Shown: positions 1 to 4,926 of the stretch, piece by piece
Position numbering within the stretch: the stretch's first letter is position 1
Layout of the letters: every line of letters begins with the position of its first letter
Assembly (NCBI GenBank): GCA_030591105.1
Contig: JAUVBS010000155.1
Location: forward strand, 1-5,752
DNA: 5,752 nucleotides
Direction: 5' to 3'
Source: a bacterium
GTDB lineage: Bacteria; Krumholzibacteriota; Krumholzibacteriia; LZORAL124-64-63
Notes under the pieces: model-generated
Database searches by the model: none
Seen by the model: only the letters and a program-made list of their open reading frames with translations
Told to the model about the DNA's origin: nothing
Position numbers and translations under genes: made by a program

Positions 1-66
1 ATCATCTGTGACGGTCCGCAGGATCTGACAGTCCGCTGGGTCAGGGTCGTCAGGCATAACCTGTAG
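1..66. other. Left edge: possible end or start of a neighbouring gene, unresolved
   Basis: Two readings are open here. On the plus strand, frame 1 is open from base 1 to a TAG at 64-66 and would give a 21-residue C-terminal end (…DLTVRWVRVVRHNL) with a GC-rich third position. On the minus strand, an ATG at 57-55 opens a frame that runs off the edge (MPDDPDPADCQILRTV…), 15 bases after the stop of the lipoprotein gene, but it has only a weak AGG upstream. Third-base composition slightly favours the plus-strand reading, which would make the two genes convergent with a 6-base gap. Neither fragment is long enough to recognise. Confidence 0.2.
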
Positions 67-72
67 ATGACG

Positions 73-1020
73 TCAGCGCCAGTCCACTTCCACCGTCCAG
101 ATGTCGGCATCGCCGGTGGTCCACAATCCGTACACGATCGATTCGCTATTGGCTGACCACTGCGGCCAGTACCCACCAGCAATGGTCACCTGGAACGGCG
201 TGCGATCGGGACCCGCCGCTGGTATCACATAGAGCTCCATCGTCCCGCCCCGCGTCGATTCGTACGCGATCTCCACGCCGTCCGGCGACCAGGAAGGATG
301 CCCCTCGTAGCTAGGTGTCTCGGTGATCTGCTCTGGCGTCCCGCCGGCGACCGGCAGGAAATACAGGGCGGACAGCCCGGAGCGATTCGATTCGAAGACG
401 AGTTGTTGCGAGTCGGGCGACCAGGCTGCCGAGCGATTGTAGATCGGGGCGCCGGCCGCTGTTGTATCGGAGGTCGCGGTGAGCTGCTCGGTATCGCCCG
501 AAGCGAAATCGTAAAGCCAGAGATTGATACTCCCGTCGCGGTTGCTCTCGAAAACGATCGTCGCGTTGTCAGGCGACCAATCCGGGCTACCGTCGTCCCA
601 CGCACCGGTCGTTAGTTGCTCCGTGATACCGCTGCCAGAAGCTTCTACCGTCCACAGGTGTTTCCGGCTACCGCTGCGGTTCGACTCGAAGACGATCAGG
701 GTGCCGTCAGCCGACCAGCTGGCCGCGCTGTCGAATTCCGGACCATCGGTCAACTGCAGGGCCTGGCTGCCGTCGGGCGCCATGCGCCACAGGTCGTGAT
801 CGTTGGCATCGTCTAGATCCTCTTGTTCGTAGACGATCCAGTTCCCGTTGGGCGAATAGGCAGGATTGGCCTGGAACGCTGGATCGCTGGTGATCTGGTG
901 CACCACCGGCGTCCACGGCGGGATGACCGGCTCGCCGCCGTCATCGCTCGAACAGCCGATCGCGACCACGGCCAGAACTGCCAGCAAGACCGTCCAGATC
1001 ATTGGATTGGTGAAACGCAT
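73..1020 (-). CDS. TolB/PD40-type beta-propeller lipoprotein
   Basis: This encodes a predicted exported lipoprotein of 315 residues with a beta-propeller fold. The N-terminus has a short charged start, a hydrophobic stretch (residues 7-22) and a lipobox-like AIGC with the lipidated Cys at 23. Ser at +2 would fit outer-membrane sorting under the E. coli rule. After a Pro-rich linker come six repeats of about 45 residues (roughly 43-90, 90-136, 136-180, 180-231, 231-278 and 278-313). Each carries the PD40/WD40-like signature, for example WSPDG followed by IVFESNR and a Leu-Trp/Leu-Tyr strand. The frame stays open upstream to 1188, but the ATG at 1020-1018 is chosen because it starts the signal peptide and follows AAGGAAAGG by 6 bases. 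Such propellers act as protein- or ligand-binding platforms. No pal, tolA or exbBD neighbour is visible, so this is not called TolB itself. The partner is unknown. The class is well supported, the specific function is not. Confidence 0.88.
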   Translation of the reverse strand: MRFTNPMIWTVLLAVLAVVAIGCSSDDGGEPVIPPWTPVVHQITSDPAFQANPAYSPNGNWIVYEQEDLDDANDHDLWRMAPDGSQALQLTDGPEFDSAASWSADGTLIVFESNRSGSRKHLWTVEASGSGITEQLTTGAWDDGSPDWSPDNATIVFESNRDGSINLWLYDFASGDTEQLTATSDTTAAGAPIYNRSAAWSPDSQQLVFESNRSGLSALYFLPVAGGTPEQITETPSYEGHPSWSPDGVEIAYESTRGGTMELYVIPAAGPDRTPFQVTIAGGYWPQWSANSESIVYGLWTTGDADIWTVEVDWR

Positions 1021-1026
1021 CGCGGA

Positions 1027-1035
1027 CCTTTCCTT
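1027..1035 (-). promoter_or_regulatory. Ribosome binding site of the lipoprotein gene
   Basis: On the minus strand this reads AAGGAAAGG, a strong purine-rich Shine-Dalgarno sequence 6 bases before the ATG at 1020-1018. It decides the start against the 56-codon longer open frame, whose extra residues are Arg/Pro-rich and have no signal-peptide character. Confidence 0.75.
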
Positions 1036-1325
1036 CGTTATGGTGAGGCCAACCCCGATCCCGGTCGAGGCCGCGCCCATCGCAAGTGCGTCGCCGCACG
1101 ATCTTGGCGGCTTGGGTCCAAGCCGGCCTGGCGGTCGATTCAGAGTCGGGCGTCTCTCTTCAATATCTATGTTCGGCCGGCGTTGCAAGAGATTTGAGTA
1201 AATTTAGACGTCGATGCCTCTCTTTTCCAGTCCCTGCCGCTGGCGTTTCGCTGTCAGGGCGAAAAATCCTTCATGTCGAGGCCGCCCGAGTCGATGCAAC
1301 GAGAGATGTCACCGGCACGGCGCAG

Positions 1326-1334
1326 CCCCCCCCC
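1326..1334 (+). repeat. Poly-C tract (C9)
   Basis: Nine consecutive C residues lie 25 bases before the preferred ATG (1360) of the phosphatase gene and downstream of three in-frame ATGs at 1273, 1294 and 1306. If translation began at one of those, the tract would encode prolines, and a change in tract length would shift the frame. If translation begins at 1360, the tract lies in the untranslated leader. Confidence 0.85.
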
Positions 1335-1338
1335 ACGA

Positions 1339-1355
1339 CGTAAACGGGGTTTACG
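1339..1355. promoter_or_regulatory. Perfect 7-3-7 inverted repeat immediately before the phosphatase start
   Basis: CGTAAACGGGGTTTACG has two perfect 7-base arms around a GGG centre and ends 4 bases before the ATG at 1360. As DNA it has the form of a dimeric regulator operator. As RNA it would form a 7-bp stem with a GGG triloop. The only Shine-Dalgarno-like bases for this ATG (GGGG, 1346-1349) fall in that loop and the top of the stem, so folding could reduce translation. The symmetry is seen directly, the regulatory role is inferred. Confidence 0.5.
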
Positions 1356-1359
1356 GCCC

Positions 1360-3099
1360 ATGACCACCCTCGGATCCGTAAAGCAGTATGTAGTCGACCT
1401 GGTGGAGGAGATCGGTACGCTCCCGAGCATAGCGGCTCGGGTCGTCGCTTTGACCTCTGAGCCGGACTGCGACCTGCGCGAACTGAGCAAGGTGATTCTG
1501 AGCGATTCTGTCCTGACCACGCGTTTTCTAGCCCTGGCCAACAGCGCCGCCGTTTCGCGCGGCAACGAGATCCGTGACCTGCGCGGAGCCCTGGTTCGAC
1601 TCGGGCTGCGTCGGGTCCGTAACGTCGCTCTCTGCATGGGTATGCACGACCTGATGCCGAGCAATGAGGAAGGCGGTAGCATCGATCGTCTCGCCTTCTG
1701 GGAACACACGCTGGCAACGGCGAGCTGCGCACGGGAGCTGGCCCGGCTGCGAGGCCGCCCGGCCTCCGACGACGCTTACCTGGTCGGAATCCTGCACGGC
1801 ATCGGTCTGGCTGCCCTCGACCAGAAGGCGAAAGAGAAACTGGCGCAAGCGTTACAACTGGCGCGCTGTTGCCACAGCAAGCTGTGCGACGCCGAGCTGG
1901 AGGTCTTCGACTTCCACCACGGCAAACTGGCTGCGCTCATGCTCGAGCGCTGGCACCTGCCGGCGGTGTTCGTCGAGGCGATCGAATTCTACCCCGAATC
2001 CCATCAGCCCGGTGATCGCTCGGCCGAGGCCGACAGCTTGATCCGGGTGCTCCGCGAGGCGATCACCGTCGTGCGGGCCATGGGCGTCGGTGACAACGGC
2101 GACGCCGACACGGTCGAGGCTCTCGGCGATCTCGGCGAACTGCTCGGCCTGAGCGAGTCGGCGCTGGAGGAACTGGCCGATGGTGTCGACGGCGATGTAC
2201 GGGACATGTCGCAGCTACTGGAGATCGAACTCGACGGCCAGCACCTCTTCACCGATGCGCTCGCGCGCTCGCGCGGCGCGATGGCCCGGATGGGGCTCGA
2301 GGGATTTGCAGCGTCGCTCGAGCACGATCGGCTCGAGCAGGAACTGGTGACGGCCCGCAGTATCCAGCAGCGGCTCTTGCCGCGCTCGGTGCCGCGCTGG
2401 CCCGGTTACGAGATCGCGGCACTGAACCTGCCGTCGCGTCGCGTCAGCGGCGACTATTACGACTTCCTGACGTTGCCGGCCGACCGGACCGGCCTGGTGA
2501 TCGCCGACGTCTCGGACAAGGGTATGCCAGCCTCGCTCCTGGCGAGCAACCTGCAAGCAACCCTGCGCGCCCTGGCGACCGCTCACGAAGGGCCCGGCGC
2601 GATTCTCCAGGCGGCCAACGCGGCGCTATTCGAGAGTACCGATCCGGAACGTTTCGCCACGCTGTTCATGGCCGTACTGGATCCCGGCCAGAATACCCTG
2701 CGGTACGCCAGCGCCGGCCACGACCCCCCTCTGCTGCTGCACAAGGAGGGTGAAGCGGAATGGCTGCCGCCGGCTGGAACATCCCTCGGTATGGTACCGA
2801 CCATGGAATACCCGGAGCGAGTCGTCTCGCTCGCCTGCGGAGACATATTGGTGATGTACACCGATGGGATCACCGAAGCGTCCGACCCAGCCGGGCAGGA
2901 GTTCAGCCGACGAGGACTCGAAGCAGTGGTCCTGCCCAATTCCACAGCAACCGCCGAGCAGATACTCACCGCCATCGTGGCAGCCGTGCGCCAGCACACG
3001 GGCGTCGCCGGTGACGAGAGCGGCGGGTCGCCATCGCTCCCCGACGACACCGCCACCAGCGATGACTTGACGCTCATCGTGCTGCGGCGTACCGCCTGA
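1360..3099 (+). CDS. HDOD domain - SpoIIE/RsbU-type PP2C phosphatase fusion
   Basis: A predicted cytoplasmic signalling protein of 579 residues. Residues ~20-205 form an HDOD domain: LPSIAARVVAL, then SDSVLTTRFLALANSA, then FWEHTLATA (His116), GILHGIG (His146 followed by Gly147 where HD enzymes have Asp) and FHHGKLAALMLERWHLP. HDOD domains are generally non-catalytic and regulatory. Residues ~205-320 are an acidic helical linker ending in the coiled-coil RLEQELVTARSIQQRLLP (324-341), typical just before SpoIIE domains. The C-terminal PP2C-like domain (~345-579) keeps the metal-binding acidic motifs: GDYYD (Asp365, Asp368), DVSDKG (Asp383), YTDG (Asp502) and SDDLTLIVL (Asp568/569). It also has YASAGHDPPLL. 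The family removes phosphate from Ser/Thr of anti-anti-sigma (STAS) proteins in partner-switching pathways, but no STAS or anti-sigma gene is in the window. The start is uncertain: in-frame ATGs at 1273, 1294 and 1306 would add a Pro/Arg-rich extension. The ATG at 1360 is preferred because the domain begins about 20 residues later. It lacks a good ribosome site. Confidence 0.93.
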   Translation: MTTLGSVKQYVVDLVEEIGTLPSIAARVVALTSEPDCDLRELSKVILSDSVLTTRFLALANSAAVSRGNEIRDLRGALVRLGLRRVRNVALCMGMHDLMPSNEEGGSIDRLAFWEHTLATASCARELARLRGRPASDDAYLVGILHGIGLAALDQKAKEKLAQALQLARCCHSKLCDAELEVFDFHHGKLAALMLERWHLPAVFVEAIEFYPESHQPGDRSAEADSLIRVLREAITVVRAMGVGDNGDADTVEALGDLGELLGLSESALEELADGVDGDVRDMSQLLEIELDGQHLFTDALARSRGAMARMGLEGFAASLEHDRLEQELVTARSIQQRLLPRSVPRWPGYEIAALNLPSRRVSGDYYDFLTLPADRTGLVIADVSDKGMPASLLASNLQATLRALATAHEGPGAILQAANAALFESTDPERFATLFMAVLDPGQNTLRYASAGHDPPLLLHKEGEAEWLPPAGTSLGMVPTMEYPERVVSLACGDILVMYTDGITEASDPAGQEFSRRGLEAVVLPNSTATAEQILTAIVAAVRQHTGVAGDESGGSPSLPDDTATSDDLTLIVLRRTA

Positions 3100-3129
3100 T
3101 TCGATCCGCCTCGGCCAGCGTACCAAACG

Positions 3130-3456
3130 TCAAGCCAGCAGGTCGATCTTCGCGGCCAGGATAAAGTCATTTTCGGTCAGACCGTCCACCGCATGGGTCC
3201 AGATCGCGACACGCACCATTCCCCACGCGAGGTGGATGTCGGGGTGATGCGCCTCGGCCTCCGCCACGTCACCGACACGGTTGACAAAATCCAACGCGCC
3301 GACGAAATCGGAAAAGGAGAATTGGCGGGTCAGGTGGTGATTCTCCTCCACTTGCCACGCCGCAACCTGGTCCGAAAGCTCGGCGATACGTTCGCTGGTC
3401 AGCGGTGCCATCCCAGCGCTGCTCACGACACATTTACGGTGGGCTAAATCGGACAC
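3130..3456 (-). CDS. phhB: Pterin-4a-carbinolamine dehydratase
   Basis: Encodes a 108-residue cytoplasmic enzyme, the normal family length, that dehydrates 4a-hydroxytetrahydropterin to quinonoid dihydropterin. This recycles the pterin cofactor of aromatic amino acid hydroxylases. The family active-site pattern is complete: Glu66, then HHP at 70-72 after three residues, Trp78, His88 and Asp97 with the usual spacings. The start is set at GTG (3456-3454), not at the ATG three codons earlier (3465). GAAAGGA abuts that ATG with no spacer but lies 9 bases from the GTG, and the GTG product begins (M)SDLAHRKC, the usual family N-terminus. It converges on the phosphatase gene with 30 bases between stops and no clear terminator there. 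No phenylalanine hydroxylase or pterin biosynthesis gene is nearby. Stand-alone copies may serve another pterin (such as molybdopterin) or a regulatory role, as has been proposed for the family. The phhB symbol reflects family membership, not a proven link to phenylalanine degradation. Confidence 0.92.
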   Translation of the reverse strand: MSDLAHRKCVVSSAGMAPLTSERIAELSDQVAAWQVEENHHLTRQFSFSDFVGALDFVNRVGDVAEAEAHHPDIHLAWGMVRVAIWTHAVDGLTENDFILAAKIDLLA

Positions 3457-3465
3457 GTTCGTCAT

Positions 3466-3472
3466 TCCTTTC
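3466..3472 (-). promoter_or_regulatory. Ribosome binding site that decides the dehydratase start
   Basis: On the minus strand this reads GAAAGGA. It directly touches an ATG (3465-3463) but is 9 bases from a GTG (3456-3454). Normal spacing therefore favours the GTG. Confidence 0.6.
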
Positions 3473-3535
3473 GGCCGGCCCCGCTGCAAAAGCGCGAACC
3501 GTTTCGGTCTCACGGCCACGAATCATAGGCGGCAC

Positions 3536-3564
3536 ATATTAGCGGCGATCCCCAGTACCGGCAA
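3536..3564 (-). promoter_or_regulatory. Candidate sigma70-type promoter for the dehydratase gene
   Basis: On the minus strand, TTGCCG (3559-3564) is followed after exactly 17 bases by TAATAT (3536-3541). Each hexamer matches the consensus at 4 of 6 positions. Transcription would start near 3529, giving a leader of about 70 bases. The neighbouring TATGAT (3524-3529) is a better -10 by itself but has no matching -35. Weak, by eye only. Confidence 0.3.
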
Positions 3565-3611
3565 CGCACCGCCGTGTCTCACCTCGCCGCGCAGAACCAC
3601 CCGAAAAACCT

Positions 3612-3619
3612 CCCCCCCC
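3612..3619 (+). repeat. Poly-C tract (C8)
   Basis: Eight consecutive C residues about 120 bases upstream of the S1-protein start. The tract ends exactly 17 bases before the -10-like TAGAGT (3637-3642), so it occupies the position a -35 box would have. It is the second such tract in the window. Confidence 0.8.
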
Positions 3620-3633
3620 AGGGCCACGGCATG

Positions 3634-3642
3634 TGATAGAGT
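3634..3642 (+). promoter_or_regulatory. Candidate extended -10 promoter of the S1-protein gene
   Basis: TGATAGAGT contains a TG dinucleotide, one base, then TAGAGT (4 of 6 to TATAAT), an extended -10 arrangement that can work without a -35. No -35 hexamer is visible, since C8 lies at that distance. The predicted start near 3649-3650 would place the hairpin at 3652-3674 at the very 5' end of the transcript. Confidence 0.25.
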
Positions 3643-3651
3643 CGAGCATCG

Positions 3652-3674
3652 GTCGTGTGATCGAACCGCACGAC
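3652..3674 (+). promoter_or_regulatory. Stem-loop in the 5' leader of the S1-protein gene
   Basis: GTCGTG (3652-3657) pairs perfectly with CACGAC (3669-3674). The stem can continue by a T-G wobble (3658/3668) and a G-C pair (3659/3667), making 8 pairs around a 7-base loop (3660-3666). A second, weaker 4-bp hairpin (GGTC 3707-3710 with GACC 3717-3720) lies 20 bases before the start codon. In E. coli the rpsA leader is structured and used for autoregulation. Whether that applies here is inference. A 5'-end stabilising hairpin is the simpler alternative. Confidence 0.4.
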
Positions 3675-3739
3675 ACTCAACCGGCCTGAATCAACCCTGG
3701 CAGGACGGTCATTCGAGACCTGAAGCGACGGGATCTGAG

Positions 3740-4894
3740 ATGCTCGACGACGACCACAAGCCCACCGACGACGCTACTGGCAACGACGCAACCGACGACG
3801 CCATCGCTTACGACGACGACGCCGACGATAGTAGTGAATTCGCCCAGTTGCTCGCGGGCGATGAGCGCACGGCCGCGGCGCCGACATCCGGCCAACGCGT
3901 GACTGGCATCATCGTGCAGATTGGCGAGCAGGACGCATTCGTCGACTGTGGCGGACGCCAGGAGCTGCCGCTGCCCACCGCCGAGCTGTGCGACGAGGAC
4001 GGCAAGCAGCAATACTCTGTCGGTGACGAAATCACCGCCCACGTGATCGGCAAAGCAGACGAGATGAGTCTGACCCTGGCGATCAATCTGCGCGAGGCTA
4101 GCCTGCGTACCTTGACCGATGCCCACGCGGCCGGTACACCGGTTCGGGGCAAGGTGCACGGCACCAACAAGGGAGGCTTCAACATCGCACTCGGCCGCTT
4201 CCGCGCTTTTTGTCCCTTCTCCCAGATGGAACTGCGTAGGATCGAAGACGCCGAAGCGTACATCGATCGCGAGTTCGATTTCAAACTCCTCGAACTAGGC
4301 GAGGAAGGCCGCAACATCGTCGTATCGCGGCGTGCTCTGCTTCAGGATGAACGCGACAGCGCGGCGGCGGAGACCCGGGACCGGGTCGTACCAGGCGCTG
4401 TACTCCAAGGTGAAGTGACCCGTCTGGTACCCTACGGTGCCTTCGTCGACTTGGGCGGTATCGAAGGGTTGCTGCACATCTCCGAAATCGCACATGAGCG
4501 CGTCGAGGATCCGACTGCTTACCTGCACGAAGGCCAACCGATCCGCGTCAAGGTATTGGAGGTCCAGAACCTGGGCGAACCGCACCGCGAGCGCGTCGGC
4601 CTGTCGCTCAAAGCCTTGGCGGAGGATCCGTGGCCGGTGACGGTCGGAGCGCTACCGATCGGCAAGGACGTGCCGGGCAAAGTCATGCGCGTGGTCGATT
4701 TCGGCGCTTTCATCGAGTTGCTACCGGGCATCGAGGGGCTGGTGCACATTTCCGAACTGGCCGACCGACGGGTTGACCATCCGCACGAGGTGGTCAAAGC
4801 CGGAGACGAGATCATAGTACGGATCCTGGATGTCGATCCCGAACGTCGGCGCATCGCTTTGTCGCTCCGCCAGGCGGATCCCGGGGACGACTAA
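3740..4894 (+). CDS. Four-S1-domain RNA-binding protein (ribosomal protein S1-like)
   Basis: Encodes 384 residues. Residues 1-45 are a very acidic, low-complexity tail rich in Asp, Thr and Ala. Four S1 (OB-fold) domains follow at ~54-116, 135-200, 222-293 and 311-379. The first is divergent. The second has the pattern GGFNIALGRFRAFCPFSQMEL ending in RNIVVSRRALL, like the second domain of bacterial RpsA. The third and fourth have canonical YGAFVDLGGIEGLLHISE and FGAFIELLPGIEGLVHISE cores ending in LSLKAL and LSLRQA. S1 proteins bind single-stranded mRNA and help load it on the 30S subunit. E. coli RpsA has six domains, so this could be a shortened S1 of its lineage or a paralogue acting on selected RNAs. 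I give no rpsA symbol for that reason. The start (ATG) has only a weak GGGA 6 bases upstream. The product converges on the desulfurase gene with a 32-base gap. Confidence 0.9.
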   Translation: MLDDDHKPTDDATGNDATDDAIAYDDDADDSSEFAQLLAGDERTAAAPTSGQRVTGIIVQIGEQDAFVDCGGRQELPLPTAELCDEDGKQQYSVGDEITAHVIGKADEMSLTLAINLREASLRTLTDAHAAGTPVRGKVHGTNKGGFNIALGRFRAFCPFSQMELRRIEDAEAYIDREFDFKLLELGEEGRNIVVSRRALLQDERDSAAAETRDRVVPGAVLQGEVTRLVPYGAFVDLGGIEGLLHISEIAHERVEDPTAYLHEGQPIRVKVLEVQNLGEPHRERVGLSLKALAEDPWPVTVGALPIGKDVPGKVMRVVDFGAFIELLPGIEGLVHISELADRRVDHPHEVVKAGDEIIVRILDVDPERRRIALSLRQADPGDD

Positions 4895-4895
4895 C

Positions 4896-4926
4896 CCGGC
4901 CGATTCATGAATGGTCTAGCGGCCGG
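4896..4926. terminator. Inverted repeat filling the convergent gap: possible bidirectional terminator
   Basis: CCGGCCG (4896-4902) is perfectly complementary to CGGCCGG (4920-4926) with a 17-base loop, and the loop contains a 10-base palindrome ATTCATGAAT (4903-4912). The element spans almost exactly the space between the two stop codons (4892-4894 plus; 4929-4927 minus). There is no T-run on either side, so intrinsic termination would be atypical. The stem is seen, termination is inferred. Confidence 0.4.

Larger units (their letters stand above)
1021..1359. other. Divergent intergenic region between lipoprotein and phosphatase genes
   Basis: This stretch of 339 bases holds no gene I can support. 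It should contain the promoters of both flanking genes. Its most AT-rich part is about 1155-1210. On the minus strand a weak sigma70-like pair can be drawn: TGGAAA (1224-1229) and TAAATT (1201-1206) with a 17-base spacer, each matching the consensus at 4 of 6 positions. A second option uses TTGCAA (1183-1188) with GATATT 15 bases further on. No good plus-strand pair was found. The right end holds a C9 tract (1326-1334) and the palindrome at 1339-1355, listed separately. The promoter assignments are tentative. Confidence 0.5.
3457..3739. other. Divergent intergenic region between dehydratase and S1 genes
   Basis: About 283 bases without a supportable gene. It must hold the promoters of both flanking genes. 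Seen within it are the leftward promoter candidate at 3536-3564, a GGCCGGCC palindrome at 3473-3480, a C8 tract at 3612-3619, a rightward extended -10-like TG-A-TAGAGT at 3634-3642, and an RNA hairpin at 3652-3674. The frame of the dehydratase stays open upstream to an ATG at 3519, but those extra residues (Arg/Lys-rich) are not family-like. Confidence 0.5.

Noticed and set aside
1021..1188. 56-codon upstream extension of the lipoprotein frame
   Set aside because: It is Arg/Pro-rich, would bury the signal peptide inside the protein, and is followed by a strong ribosome site just before the inner ATG.
1173..1188. Possible sigma54 promoter (GG…TTGCAA) before the phosphatase
   Set aside because: The GG at 1175-1176 is two bases too close to the GC of TTGC (1185-1186) for the strict -24/-12 spacing.
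3086..3129. Terminator between the phosphatase and dehydratase stop codons
   Set aside because: Only a 4-bp GGCG/CGCC stem inside the coding end is visible, with no T-run. This is too weak to call.
2583..3170. Long open frame on the minus strand opposite the phosphatase C-terminus
   Set aside because: It overlaps the conserved catalytic motifs of the phosphatase and shows no domain. Such antisense frames are common in high-GC DNA.
3473..3480. GGCCGGCC palindrome upstream of the dehydratase as an operator
   Set aside because: Eight-base GC palindromes are common in DNA of this composition, and nothing else marks it as a binding site.
3677..4159. Long open frame on the minus strand opposite the S1-like gene
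   Set aside because: It lies antisense to a gene with clear S1 domains, its residues are low-complexity complements of the Asp codons, and it has no recognisable domain or ribosome site.
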